From Zhouia amylolytica (lineage in GTDB: Bacteria; Bacteroidota; Bacteroidia; Flavobacteriales; Flavobacteriaceae), in assembly GCF_900116365.1 (NCBI RefSeq), contig NZ_FPAG01000008.1, positions 1 to 64,000 of the forward strand: 64,000 nucleotides of DNA, given 5' to 3'. Shown here in pieces: positions 51,397 to 61,180 of the stretch. The translations under genes and the position numbers were made by a program. Below the pieces are notes generated by a model. It was not told the origin of the DNA and did no database searches. It worked only from the letters and a program-made list of their open reading frames with translations. Within the stretch, counting starts at the first letter, position 1. Each line of letters starts with the position of its first letter.

Positions 51397-53821
51397 TTTT
51401 TTATTGTGTGCGTTCGTTTCCGGTTTCATGTATTCTCAAAGTACCATTAAGGGAGTGGTGACAGATGCTGAAAAAGGAACTGTTATACCATTTGTAGAGG
51501 TTTATAATAAGACCATTGAAAAACTGGTCTCAACCAATGAAAATGGTGTTTATGAATTTACCGGATTAGGGGCTGGTTCATACGAGTTGATATTTTTTAG
51601 TTATGAATATAATACTGTTCAGCGGCGTGTTAGTGTTTCGAGCGATGAGGTTTTAACTCTTGACCTGGCTTTATCACCTTTGTCTGTAGAGTTGACTGAA
51701 GTAGTTTTATCTCAAAAGAGGAAGGAACTTTTTGCACTTAAGCGATTAAAGGATATTGAGGAAACCGCAATCTATGCCGGTAAGAAGAATGAAGTTGTTT
51801 TGGTTGGTGAGCAAATGGGGAATTTGGCGGTGAATTCACCACGACAATTGTATTCTCAGGTAGTAGGTTTAAATATCTATGAAGGTGATGATGGTGGACT
51901 TCAATTGAATATTGGGGGGAGAGGCTTAGATCCTAATCGTTCCGCCAATTTTAATACCAGGCAGAACGGGTATGATATAAGTGCTGATGTTTTAGGGTAT
52001 CCTGAAAGTTATTATACTCCTCCGGCAGAGGCCTTGAATGAAATCCAAATTATCAGGGGAGCTGCATCGCTGCAATATGGTACGCAGTTTGGAGGTTTGG
52101 TTAATTTTAAGCTGAAAGAACCGGTTGCTGATAAAAAGATAGAGTGGATTAGTAGACAAACACTTGGTTCTAATAGTTTATTTACAAGTTTTAATAGTTT
52201 AAGTGGTACAGTAGGAAAATTTAGTTATTATACTTATTTCAATTATAAAGAAGGTGATGGGTATCAGGATAACTCGGAGTTTAATGCCAGAAACTTTTTT
52301 GCCAATTTGAATTATCAGTTTAGTGAGCAAACCAGTCTAAGTTTGGATTATACCTATTTTAATTATTTAGCTCATCAGGCTGGGGGACTAACTGATGTTA
52401 TGTTTTTAGAGGATCCTTCACAAAGCAACAGGGAACGAAATTGGTTTGCGGTAGATTGGAATCTATTGGCTTTGAAATTAAAACACCAATTTTCGGAACA
52501 AACGATGTTTACTTTGAATTTATTTGGATTAGATGCTTCGAGAGAAAGTGTGGGATTCAGGACGAACAGAGTTTCACAACCCGATGAACCGGGAACTGTG
52601 AGGGATTTAATTTCAGGAGATTTTGTGAATTGGGGAGCGGAACTACGGATGCTTCATAAGTATACTCTTAAAGATAAAGAAAATGCTTTATTGTTGGGAG
52701 CGAAGTATTACCAGTCTGATAATACTGCTATTCAGGGGCCGGGAAGTTCTGGCAATGGTCCGGATTTTGAGTTTTATACAGAAGAGTTTCCGAACTATCC
52801 GAATCAATCGGATTATAAATTTCCTAATTTAAATCTGGCATTTTTCGGGGAAAATATTTTTCGGTTATCTGATAAGTTCACCCTTACTCCGGGTTTCAGA
52901 TTTGAATTTATTGATACCAAGGCAGAAGGGTTTTATAAAAATATTAATTTAGATAATGCCGGGAATGTAATACAGAATGAAACCGTTTATGAAGATGAAA
53001 ATTTAGAGCGTTCTTTTGTTCTTTTTGGACTGGGCGTTAGTTATAAGCCGTTAAATAGTATGGAATTGTATGGTAATTTCTCTCAGAATTACCGATCAGT
53101 TACTTTTAATGATATTCGAATAGCTAATCCTTCTTTTAAGGTAGATCCGGATATATCGGATGAGAAAGGATTTACCGCCGATCTAGGTGCAAGAGGGCAA
53201 TTGGGAGGTAAGGTGTCATATGACGCTAATGTTTTTGGGTTAATGTACAATGATAGAATTGGTGAAGTACTGGTAGCTGAAGATAACAGGGTTGTTAGAA
53301 GCCGTGGTAATATAGGGAAGGCTTTTATGTACGGTTTTGAAGGTTTTATTGACTGGAATATATACAAAACATTTTTTAATGGTGACCTTCAGTACAAATG
53401 GAGTGTTTTTGTCAATTCAGCTTTTACAAATTCGGAGTATATCGAGTCTGATATTCCGGGCGTTGAAGGGAATAAGGTTGAGTTTGTTCCCAATGTGAAC
53501 TTAAAGACCGGTACTTCATTCGGATATAAAAACTTTTTAGCATCTGTTCAGTATACGTACTTGTCAGATCAATATACGGATGCTTCAAATGCTCCAATTG
53601 ATGTGAATGATAATGTGCGAGGAATTGAAGGACAGATTCCAGCTTACCATGTTATGGATCTGGCTCTGTCGTATTCATTTTCCAGATTCAGGATTGAAAC
53701 CGGGATTAATAATTTAACTGATAATAATTATTTTACGCGCAGGGCAACCGGGTATCCAGGACCTGGAATTATACCTTCTGCACCACGTACTTATTACGCT
53801 ACCTTGCAATTTAAGTTTTAA
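51377..53821 (+). CDS. FecA-like TonB-dependent outer-membrane receptor
   Basis: I use ATG at 51377 (814 aa); ATG 51374 is also possible. A signal peptide (MKLKVCSFLLCAFVSGFMYS) is followed by a carboxypeptidase-regulatory-like domain (~22-105). The plug domain has NIGGRGLDPNRSANFNTRQN, GYPESYYTPPAEALNEIQII and RGAASLQYGTQFGGLVNF, which follow the FecA pattern, and then a 22-strand barrel ending PRTYYATLQFKF with a terminal Phe. It imports an iron chelate by energy from TonB. Overlap of 20 nt with the HTTM gene points to coupled translation. Confidence 0.92.
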   Translation: MKLKVCSFLLCAFVSGFMYSQSTIKGVVTDAEKGTVIPFVEVYNKTIEKLVSTNENGVYEFTGLGAGSYELIFFSYEYNTVQRRVSVSSDEVLTLDLALSPLSVELTEVVLSQKRKELFALKRLKDIEETAIYAGKKNEVVLVGEQMGNLAVNSPRQLYSQVVGLNIYEGDDGGLQLNIGGRGLDPNRSANFNTRQNGYDISADVLGYPESYYTPPAEALNEIQIIRGAASLQYGTQFGGLVNFKLKEPVADKKIEWISRQTLGSNSLFTSFNSLSGTVGKFSYYTYFNYKEGDGYQDNSEFNARNFFANLNYQFSEQTSLSLDYTYFNYLAHQAGGLTDVMFLEDPSQSNRERNWFAVDWNLLALKLKHQFSEQTMFTLNLFGLDASRESVGFRTNRVSQPDEPGTVRDLISGDFVNWGAELRMLHKYTLKDKENALLLGAKYYQSDNTAIQGPGSSGNGPDFEFYTEEFPNYPNQSDYKFPNLNLAFFGENIFRLSDKFTLTPGFRFEFIDTKAEGFYKNINLDNAGNVIQNETVYEDENLERSFVLFGLGVSYKPLNSMELYGNFSQNYRSVTFNDIRIANPSFKVDPDISDEKGFTADLGARGQLGGKVSYDANVFGLMYNDRIGEVLVAEDNRVVRSRGNIGKAFMYGFEGFIDWNIYKTFFNGDLQYKWSVFVNSAFTNSEYIESDIPGVEGNKVEFVPNVNLKTGTSFGYKNFLASVQYTYLSDQYTDASNAPIDVNDNVRGIEGQIPAYHVMDLALSYSFSRFRIETGINNLTDNNYFTRRATGYPGPGIIPSAPRTYYATLQFKF

Positions 53822-53891
53822 TATGAACAGAAACTTAAATGGGATAAAATTAAATAATAGTTAAAGCATTATTTAATCTATAAAAAAGCAG

Positions 53892-53899
53892 TATATTTG
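53892..53899 (+). promoter_or_regulatory. -7 promoter element of guaB
   Basis: TATATTTG, perfect TAnnTTTG, 26 nt before the guaB ATG. Confidence 0.5.
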
Positions 53900-53925
53900 C
53901 GTGCAACAAAATCACAAGTTGCAAT

Positions 53926-55398
53926 ATGAAAGCTCACGATGCTAAATTTGTTGGCGAAGGTCTAACCTACGACGACGTTCTTCTCGTACCTAATTACTCA
54001 GAGGTACTCCCCCGCGAAGTAAATATCCAAGCAAAATTTACTAAGAACATTACTCTGAATGTACCTATTGTAGCTGCTGCTATGGATACTGTGACCGAGT
54101 CAGCTATGGCTATAGCAATGGCCAGAGAAGGTGGAATTGGGGTCTTACATAAAAACATGACTGCTGAACAACAAGCCCTGGAGGTGCGTAAAGTAAAGCG
54201 TGCTGAAAGTGGTATGATCATAGATCCTGTAACTCTGCCGCTTACAGCTAAGGTTGCCGATGCGAAGCAGTGTATGAAAGAACATAGTATTGGAGGGATT
54301 CCAATCGTTGATGATAGTGGATTCTTAAAAGGGATTGTTACGAATAGAGATCTTCGTTTTGAGCGAAATGAGGATCGACCAATCACTGAGGTGATGACGA
54401 GTGAGAATCTTGTAACTGTTGCTGAGGGAACTTCACTTAAGGATGCCGAACAGATTTTACAAGGAAATAAGATTGAAAAACTTCCGGTTGTTAATGATGC
54501 AGAAAAGCTGGTTGGGTTAATTACGTTTAGAGATATTACTAAATTAACGCAAAAGCCTATTGCGAATAAAGATAAATATGGTCGTTTAAGAGTTGCTGCT
54601 GCTGTAGGAGTTACCAGTGATGCTGTGGAACGTGCAGGAGTACTCGTAAATGCGGGTATTGATGCTATTGTAATAGACACGGCTCATGGACATACCAAAG
54701 GTGTTGTTACCGTATTAAAAGAGGTTAAAAAAGCGCACCCTGATCTCGATGTAGTAGTTGGAAATATAGCAACTCCAGAAGCTGCTAAATATTTGGCGGA
54801 TAATGGAGCAGATGCTGTTAAGGTGGGTATTGGTCCTGGTTCTATTTGTACTACAAGGGTTGTTGCAGGTGTTGGTTTTCCTCAACTTTCTGCGGTTTTA
54901 GAGGTTTCTGCTGCATTAAAAGGAACTGGAGTTCCGGTAATTGCTGATGGAGGTATTCGTTATACTGGTGATATCCCTAAAGCTATTGCTGCCGGTGCTG
55001 ATTGTGTTATGCTTGGATCACTTTTGGCAGGTACTAAAGAATCTCCTGGAGAAACTATTATTTTTGAAGGAAGAAAGTTTAAGTCCTATCGTGGAATGGG
55101 ATCTGTAGAGGCTATGAATAAAGGTAGTAAAGACAGATATTTTCAGGATGTTGAAGATGATATCAAAAAATTAGTTCCTGAAGGTATTGTGGGACGTGTT
55201 CCGTATAAAGGAGAGTTGAATGAGAGTATGCATCAGTTTATTGGAGGTCTTCGTGCCGGTATGGGGTATTGTGGTGCCAAAGATATTGATACACTTAAAG
55301 AAACCGGTCGCTTTGTTAAGTTAACAGGTAGTGGAATTAAGGAGAGTCATCCACATAATATAACCATTACTAAAGAGGCTCCTAATTACAGTAGATAA
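53926..55398 (+). CDS. guaB: IMP dehydrogenase
   Basis: A 490-aa enzyme that oxidises IMP to XMP with NAD, the committed step to GMP. The barrel begins [20 protein letters not shown]. Two CBS domains lie at about residues 95-205 ([14 protein letters not shown]..., [14 protein letters not shown]). The catalytic loop has [20 protein letters not shown] with the active-site Cys near residue 308. The flap has [20 protein letters not shown] with the Arg-Tyr pair nearby. Length and order are normal. guaA lies 7 kb downstream on the same strand but in its own unit. Confidence 0.98.
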   Translation: MKAHDAKFVGEGLTYDDVLLVPNYSEVLPREVNIQAKFTKNITLNVPIVAAAMDTVTESAMAIAMAREGGIGVLHKNMTAEQQALEVRKVKRAESGMIIDPVTLPLTAKVADAKQCMKEHSIGGIPIVDDSGFLKGIVTNRDLRFERNEDRPITEVMTSENLVTVAEGTSLKDAEQILQGNKIEKLPVVNDAEKLVGLITFRDITKLTQKPIANKDKYGRLRVAAAVGVTSDAVERAGVLVNAGIDAIVIDTAHGHTKGVVTVLKEVKKAHPDLDVVVGNIATPEAAKYLADNGADAVKVGIGPGSICTTRVVAGVGFPQLSAVLEVSAALKGTGVPVIADGGIRYTGDIPKAIAAGADCVMLGSLLAGTKESPGETIIFEGRKFKSYRGMGSVEAMNKGSKDRYFQDVEDDIKKLVPEGIVGRVPYKGELNESMHQFIGGLRAGMGYCGAKDIDTLKETGRFVKLTGSGIKESHPHNITITKEAPNYSR

Positions 55399-55419
55399 AG
55401 TATAGCATAAAGCATTCTA

Positions 55420-55460
55420 AAAATAAAAGAGGCCTGTAATTCTGATTACAGGCCTCTTCT
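55420..55460. terminator. Bidirectional terminator between guaB and the DinB gene
   Basis: AGAGGCCTGTAAT (55428-55440), loop TCTG, ATTACAGGCCTCT (55445-55457): 13-bp perfect stem. T-rich runs follow on both strands. Confidence 0.92.
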
Positions 55461-55495
55461 TTTGGTTGGTTGTTTATAAGTGGTATGCTGGCTGG

Positions 55496-56104
55496 TTATT
55501 CCGGAAAGCTTTCATTAGATTTAATTTCATTTATCTGTTTTACATGACGACTTGTGTGTCCGGACATAAATAGAATACCTTGAAATGCATCAATTTTTCC
55601 AAACGGCAAATCCATTACGTAATTTCGTAAATTGATTTTGTCTTTTTTTACAAATGCGATATTGTTTTTTCTTCGATCCTTAAATGCTTTCAGTGTTTCT
55701 TCGTAGGATCCAAAACTATTTGTTGGTTCAAATGGTTTGGATGTTTTGACCTTACTGGACCGATCCGTAATCATGTCAATTAATTCTTTGTCGCTAGTTT
55801 TTAATTCGTTCAGGGATTCAGTGCTTGGTTTCTCTTCCAAGGACTTTTTAACTGCCCCCATAATATTGGTTTCTGATAGCGCAAGATGTTCAACGCAATT
55901 AGCAATTGACCATGAATTTTCAGAAGGTTTAAAGTTTAACTGTTCTTCAGATAATCCTTTAATTGCTTTTAATAATTCTGCTTTAGATTCATTCAGATGC
56001 TTTATTGCAAAAGCGCGGTCTTTCTCCGATAAAGTGTTTTGGCTATAGAGGCTTAAGTTGAATACGAAAGCACAAACAAACAGAATGCTACAAAATGATT
56101 TCAT
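55496..56104 (-). CDS. DinB-family protein with signal peptide
   Basis: The 202-aa protein starts with a signal peptide (MKSFCSILFVCAFVFNLSLYSQ) and then a four-helix DinB/YfiT bundle. The three metal-binding histidines are visible: one in SIANCVEHLALSE and two in SGHTSRHVKQI. DinB-like proteins include bacillithiol and mycothiol S-transferases; a bacillithiol synthesis gene (bshC) lies 3 kb away. An exported DinB protein is common in Bacteroidota and its substrate is unknown. Monocistronic. Confidence 0.85.
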   Translation of the reverse strand: MKSFCSILFVCAFVFNLSLYSQNTLSEKDRAFAIKHLNESKAELLKAIKGLSEEQLNFKPSENSWSIANCVEHLALSETNIMGAVKKSLEEKPSTESLNELKTSDKELIDMITDRSSKVKTSKPFEPTNSFGSYEETLKAFKDRRKNNIAFVKKDKINLRNYVMDLPFGKIDAFQGILFMSGHTSRHVKQINEIKSNESFPE

Positions 56105-56247
56105 TTTACTATGCTATTGGTTTACATTTCGTAGGGAAAGCTACAGGGGTGAGATTTCTAAATGTTAAGATACAAAAAAATATAAACAATAGCTAGTTGC
56201 TTTTTGGAATCTAGTTTATAAGATTTTTTTTTGGGTTTAATGGACGG

Positions 56248-58734
56248 TTAGCTGCCCATAAAGAATAGGGTGTTGGCCATGAAAAGCTTACCGTTTTCCC
56301 AAAATCCTCTAAATAAAGGATTGTCTACCATGATAATAATATTGCCTTTTCCGTATTTTTGGGACCCTACTATTACACTTCTTTTTTGCTTATCCGTAGC
56401 GTCACTTCCAGCAAAGCCGTTAAAGGGTTTGTTTTCATGGTCTATATAAACAGCATTTCCACCCTCGAGGTAATCGTACGCGTCACTATTTAATTTAAGA
56501 GTGAAATAGTCGTTGTTAAATCCATAGCTTAATGGGTGTGTTTTATCGACTTTTGCTTTGAATATTGCTCCGGTTATCATTTCTTTTATATAGTTTCTTT
56601 CATTGCCACTGTATGGGATTATGTTCATTTCACTATTATCCTTACCATTTTCAGCGTCTTCATCATTTTCAGCGGAGTCCTTTTTTTGTGTTATGCTAAA
56701 GTCTTTGTCTTTAGCTAAGGAATTGACAGTTCTTCCGATGGTTACAAGTTTTCCACCATTCTTGACCCAGTTTTTGATTCTATCCATAGTCTGTTTCTCA
56801 ATGACCCCAGCTGTTTCCGGAAGTATGATGATATCATATTGGTATAGATCTATATAGTTAAAATAGCTTTGTTCTAAAACTGTAACGGGGTAGTGAAGTT
56901 GTTGTTCAAAGTAATGCCAAATTTCACCAAAACTAAGACTTGAAAAAGGTTTTCCTGTCAAAACTGCTACTTTGTTATTGTGAATCATTTTGACTGCACT
57001 AGAACCAAAATCCTTGCCGGTATCCACCAATCCTGTTGGAGCAACGGTAAGTTCTCTACTATGTTTGAATCTTGTTTCTTTTAGGATGGTTAAAAATTCA
57101 GGATTACTTTTATTGTCAGCCTTTGTAATAATCAAGCTTCCTCTTTTAAAAGTTGTGTTATTCACTTCGAATGGTTCAGTGGTAAATCGTACTCTAATTT
57201 TGTTTTTAAGAAGATCTGACAAAAAGCGGGCATCCTTCATGCTTTCCCACCTACAGATATAAGCATATTCATTTTCGCTAAAATCGATATTATTTAAAAC
57301 ATCGTTCGTTTTATTTTGAGCAGTTGAGGTTATTTTTTGTTCCGAGGCTATGGCGTTTAATCCATAGGCGTAAGGTAAAGACCAGGCAGTAATATCGTAG
57401 GTCAAGGAATCGCTTAATTTGGTTTTCGGCTCAAAGAGCACCTTTACAAGTGTACCTTTGAATTGATCTGTACTGATAACGAGATCATCTTCGGAGGTTT
57501 TATAAGTGTTGTTGTTACCACTATTATAATCGTATCCGCGTACTGTTGTAACCGGGGTGTAGCCATATTCAATTTCATGAGCGTCTAATAGTTCTGTCAG
57601 TAGTTGGATCTTATCTTTGTTGCCGGACAGTATATAGCTTTTAAATTTAAAATCTTGTTTCGCATGGAATTTTTTGAACTCATTGTTTAATTTGTCTGCA
57701 TTTAATGATGATACTTCAATGGTAGAGAGCCCTGTAGTATGATGATGTGCAATACGGTCTTTAAGGGTAAGCGTGTCTCCATTTCGATTAATAACGCCCA
57801 GACCTGCTCTACCGCTTCCGCCTTGTTCGTAGGTCATTCCTATAGCTCCATTGTATGTGGGGTAGGTATCTCCGTAACTTGGGTATAATAAATCAAAAAT
57901 TTCCTTGGTGAAATAAAACCATCCATTGGCATCAAAATATTTCGCATGATTTTCACCAATTGTTGTCTGAAATTCAATCTGCCAGTCTGTTATGGCTTCA
58001 TGGAGTGGTTCAGCTGCAGGAGCAAAATAATACGGGGCATCTACTCCCTGTTCGTGAAAATCGACGTGAATGTGTGGCAGCCATTTGTTAAAGATTTTCA
58101 ATCGTTGTTGGCTTTCTTTTTGTGTAATCCAGGCCCAGTCTCTGTTTAAGTCAAACATATAATGGTTCGGCCTGCCAGAGAGCCATGGCTCATGGTGTTC
58201 TTTGCTATTTGGGTCTATATTGAATGGGGTATTTTTAAATTGATTATACCAGTTAACATAACGATCTCTCCCATCAGGATTTATACAGGGGTCTATTATG
58301 ACAATAGTATTTTCAAGCCATTCCTTCTTTTTTGTAATCAATTCGTATGCGGTAAGCATTGATGCTTCTGAACTCACAGCTTCATTTCCATGCACATTAT
58401 AGCTTAGCCAAACGATAGCTTTATCGTTCGAATTATCTTTTTTGTTAGAGTTCAAATGTGCGTTTCTGATGGTTTCTAAATTAATCATATTATCTTCAGA
58501 AGAAATATATACCAATATTAAACTTCTCCCTTCATAGGTTTGACCATATTCGATCATTTTGACTTGTTCCGGGGTAGCCTCTGCTAAATATTCGTAATAT
58601 TCAACAACCTGATGATGTCTTGAAAATCGATTTCCTAAATCATACTCCAGGAATTCTGAAGGAGATTTAATGTTCTGAGAAAAGGTTAATAGAGAACTCA
58701 GAAAAGTTAGTGTTATTAGAAGTGTTGATTTCAT
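56248..58734 (-). CDS. Large M14-family zinc carboxypeptidase, secreted (paralogue)
   Basis: An 828-aa exported peptidase (signal peptide to about residue 20, LLTFSQ). Zinc ligands are His115 and Glu118 in NVHGNEAVS and a His in HIHVDFHEQG; the catalytic Glu is in GAIGMTYEQGGSGR. The C-terminal half again has the amidotransferase-like segment (VAVLTGKPFSSLSFGEIWHYF, IIILPETAGVI, IKNWVKNGGKLVTIGR) and ends NPLFRGFWENGKLFMANTLF. It shares its whole plan with 33649-36159. An acidic insert (SAENDEDAENGKDNSE) lies near residue 700. Confidence 0.9.
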   Translation of the reverse strand: MKSTLLITLTFLSSLLTFSQNIKSPSEFLEYDLGNRFSRHHQVVEYYEYLAEATPEQVKMIEYGQTYEGRSLILVYISSEDNMINLETIRNAHLNSNKKDNSNDKAIVWLSYNVHGNEAVSSEASMLTAYELITKKKEWLENTIVIIDPCINPDGRDRYVNWYNQFKNTPFNIDPNSKEHHEPWLSGRPNHYMFDLNRDWAWITQKESQQRLKIFNKWLPHIHVDFHEQGVDAPYYFAPAAEPLHEAITDWQIEFQTTIGENHAKYFDANGWFYFTKEIFDLLYPSYGDTYPTYNGAIGMTYEQGGSGRAGLGVINRNGDTLTLKDRIAHHHTTGLSTIEVSSLNADKLNNEFKKFHAKQDFKFKSYILSGNKDKIQLLTELLDAHEIEYGYTPVTTVRGYDYNSGNNNTYKTSEDDLVISTDQFKGTLVKVLFEPKTKLSDSLTYDITAWSLPYAYGLNAIASEQKITSTAQNKTNDVLNNIDFSENEYAYICRWESMKDARFLSDLLKNKIRVRFTTEPFEVNNTTFKRGSLIITKADNKSNPEFLTILKETRFKHSRELTVAPTGLVDTGKDFGSSAVKMIHNNKVAVLTGKPFSSLSFGEIWHYFEQQLHYPVTVLEQSYFNYIDLYQYDIIILPETAGVIEKQTMDRIKNWVKNGGKLVTIGRTVNSLAKDKDFSITQKKDSAENDEDAENGKDNSEMNIIPYSGNERNYIKEMITGAIFKAKVDKTHPLSYGFNNDYFTLKLNSDAYDYLEGGNAVYIDHENKPFNGFAGSDATDKQKRSVIVGSQKYGKGNIIIMVDNPLFRGFWENGKLFMANTLFFMGS

Positions 58735-58756
58735 TCAGGTAGATGATTAATACTTT

Positions 58757-58764
58757 CAAAGCTA
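58757..58764 (-). promoter_or_regulatory. -7 promoter element of the second M14 peptidase gene
   Basis: Minus-strand TAGCTTTG (plus-strand CAAAGCTA), perfect TAnnTTTG, 22 nt before the ATG. Confidence 0.5.
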
Positions 58765-58935
58765 CTAATAAATAATAAAAAACACTCTTTATAATCTTAA
58801 CGAATTTTTAGTTTTTAGAATGTTAAAGAGTTTTATCTTTACTTTTTTTAAGCAGGTTTATTCTTCAAGGTGACGTTTTGATATGTGAATGACGATCTGG
58901 AATAATCTTAAAAATATCAAAAGAACTATATTTCT

Positions 58936-60531
58936 ATGCTAGCAGACTGTATATCTTTTAAGGATACCGGGTATTTTTCCAATCTAATTTTAGATTATTT
59001 AGAGCAAAAACAGGAGGTTAAACATTTATATAACAGGTATCCTGAATTAGAGAATTTTAAGAAGCAAATAGAAGAAAAGCAATCTGAATATAATGAAGAG
59101 CATCGTAAGATTTTGGTTGATTCCCTGAGAGCGCAGTATCATGGGATTGAGGTATCAGAAGCTACAGATGCGAATTTGAATTCCTTAGCGCAGACCAAGA
59201 CGTTTACCATTACCACAGGTCACCAGCTGAACTTGTTTACCGGTCCATTATATTTTTTGTATAAAATTATTTCTACTGTAAACCTTACTAAAAAATTAAA
59301 AGCTTCATATCCTGATTGTAATTTTGTTCCTGTTTATTGGATGGCTACTGAGGATCATGATTTTGAAGAAATTAATTTTTTCAATTTTAAGGGGAAGAAA
59401 TTTCAATGGAATAAAGAGGTTTCCGGAGCAGTTGGAGCCTTGTCAACTGAGGGGTTGCAGGAAGTTTTTGATTTATTAAATCTCGAGTTAGGCGTAGGCT
59501 CAGATGCAGATGAGTTGAGGAGATTGTTTCAGGAGGCCTATTTGAAACATGATACCCTTGATGCTGCCACTCGATTTTTGGCCAATGAAATATTTGGAGC
59601 CTATGGATTGGTGATTGTTGACGGAAATGATAGAGGTCTTAAAAGGCTTTTTTCTCCATATGTTGCTGATGAACTATTGCATCAACATTCTTATAATGCG
59701 GTTGTTGATGTTGTTGAAGATTTATCTTCCAGGGGGTATGGTGTTCAGGTGAATCCTAGGGAAATAAATCTTTTTTATTTAAAAGAAGGTTTAAGAGAAC
59801 GAATTGTAAAAACGGATGATGGTTTTGTTGTTAACGATACTGAACTGAAATTCTCAAAAACTGAAATTCTTAAAGAACTTCATGATTATCCTGAACGTTT
59901 TTCACCGAATGTTTTGTTGCGACCTTTATACCAGGAAGTAATACTGCCTAACCTTTGTTATATCGGAGGGGGAGGAGAGTTGGCTTATTGGCTGCAATTG
60001 AAATCTTTTTTTAATAAAGTTGGTGTAGTATTTCCGACCTTATTATTGAGGAATTCGGCATTATTAGTATCTGGAAAGGAGGATGATAAATTAAAGCGAT
60101 TAGAAATTTCATATCCATTATTATTTTTAAAACGTCATAGTTTTATTAACAGAAGGGTAAGGGAGATCAGCGATATTGATATTAATTTTGATCCTCAACG
60201 CGCACATCTCAAAAATCAGTTCGAGGGGATGTATGCTTTGGCTGAGAAGACAGATGAAACTTTTTTGAATGCTGTAAAAGCTCAAGAGGTTAAGCAACTC
60301 AAAGGCCTTGATAAACTTGAGAAAAGATTGCTTAAAGCTCAAAAAAGAAAATTGTCGGACGAGGTAAGTCGAATGACAGCCATTCAAGAAACTTTATTTC
60401 CAAATGGAAATTTACAAGAACGGACTAAGAATTTTTCAGAGTTTTATGCAGAAAATGGCAAGGCTTTAATTAGGGAATTGTTTGAAGATCTCGACCCATT
60501 GAAAGAGGCGTTTTTAATCGTGAAGCTTTAA
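58936..60531 (+). CDS. bshC: Bacillithiol biosynthesis cysteine-adding enzyme BshC
   Basis: A 531-aa enzyme that adds cysteine to glucosaminyl-malate, the last step of bacillithiol synthesis. The family phrases are present: FKDTGYFSNLILDYL at the start, TFTITTGHQLNLFTGPLYFLYKI, VPVYWMATEDHDFEEINFF with the nucleotide-binding EDHD, YLQEVILPNLCYIGGGGELAYWLQLK-type middle (Cys-Ile-Gly-Gly), and a C-terminal coiled coil (~420-490). The length is normal. bshA and bshB are not in the window. Its stop overlaps the end of the convergent PNPOx gene by 4 nt. Confidence 0.95.
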   Translation: MLADCISFKDTGYFSNLILDYLEQKQEVKHLYNRYPELENFKKQIEEKQSEYNEEHRKILVDSLRAQYHGIEVSEATDANLNSLAQTKTFTITTGHQLNLFTGPLYFLYKIISTVNLTKKLKASYPDCNFVPVYWMATEDHDFEEINFFNFKGKKFQWNKEVSGAVGALSTEGLQEVFDLLNLELGVGSDADELRRLFQEAYLKHDTLDAATRFLANEIFGAYGLVIVDGNDRGLKRLFSPYVADELLHQHSYNAVVDVVEDLSSRGYGVQVNPREINLFYLKEGLRERIVKTDDGFVVNDTELKFSKTEILKELHDYPERFSPNVLLRPLYQEVILPNLCYIGGGGELAYWLQLKSFFNKVGVVFPTLLLRNSALLVSGKEDDKLKRLEISYPLLFLKRHSFINRRVREISDIDINFDPQRAHLKNQFEGMYALAEKTDETFLNAVKAQEVKQLKGLDKLEKRLLKAQKRKLSDEVSRMTAIQETLFPNGNLQERTKNFSEFYAENGKALIRELFEDLDPLKEAFLIVKL

Positions 60532-61076
60532 GGCACCAGGAAGGTTCCGTTCCATTTATAACCGTCTTCAAAAGAGAATGCTGCACGTACGTGCTTTTTA
60601 GGTTTTAGTTCAAAATAATCTATTTTTTGAGAGAGCACTCTGATTACCGTAAAATAATGTTCGTCTTCGAGGTGGGTTATAAAATCAGGGTCTCCGATTT
60701 TTGTACCCGGAGCTTCTGCAGAGGTGTAGTCTTTTTGTGCATCCTTGTGTATCTTGCTCCATAAGTCCTGAATGACAGATTCATTTTCTTCTATCATAGC
60801 AAACCCTTCAATTCTTAGTTGAGTTCTGATTCCAGGATGATAAAACAATAAGCTGACGTTTTTGTTTTCTCTTATATGCGTGATTTTTTTTGTGCGTTTG
60901 TCGGTGTAAAAAGTAAGATTAAGATTTTCATCTACGTCTCTAAGTACAACGGTTCTGATTCTGGCTGTATGATTGATACCTACAGTTGCCATGGCGCAAA
61001 GTCGAAATGGATGACCTTCAACTGTTGTGCCCTTGGTTAATTCGGTTTTTATTATTTCTAAAATATCAGGAATCAT
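60528..61076 (-). CDS. Pyridoxamine 5'-phosphate oxidase-like FMN-binding protein
   Basis: The 182-aa protein has the split-barrel PNPOx fold: RTVVLRDVDENLNLTFYTDKRTKKITHIRENKNVSLLFYHPG in order, with the FMN phosphate-binding Arg/Lys pair (TDKRTKK), and the C-terminal IDYFELKPKKHVRAAFSFEDGYKW. It lacks the typical PdxH C-terminal RLHDR-like end, so it is more likely of the Alr4036-type FMN-binding group than true PdxH. Monocistronic; function not settled. Confidence 0.85.
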   Translation of the reverse strand: MIPDILEIIKTELTKGTTVEGHPFRLCAMATVGINHTARIRTVVLRDVDENLNLTFYTDKRTKKITHIRENKNVSLLFYHPGIRTQLRIEGFAMIEENESVIQDLWSKIHKDAQKDYTSAEAPGTKIGDPDFITHLEDEHYFTVIRVLSQKIDYFELKPKKHVRAAFSFEDGYKWNGTFLVP

Positions 61077-61133
61077 AATAAGGATATTACTATAAAGTTA
61101 CTAAATTTTAAGATGAGTTTGTATAAATGGGTT

Positions 61134-61161
61134 TTGAAAGTTTTGCAAAACCGTACCTTTG
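61134..61161 (+). promoter_or_regulatory. Promoter of the PLP-dependent decarboxylase gene
   Basis: TTG at 61134-61136 (within TTTTG), 17-nt spacer, TACCTTTG at 61154-61161. Both elements match the Bacteroidota consensus. They lie inside the longest reading frame, so translation must start downstream, at 61181. Confidence 0.75.
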
Positions 61162-61180
61162 TGGTCCTAAAAATAGAAGT

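Noticed and set aside
53994-54680. 228-codon open frame on the minus strand inside guaB
   Set aside because: It is the shadow of a strongly conserved guaB frame; the translation is Ser/Thr-rich without any domain and has no promoter.
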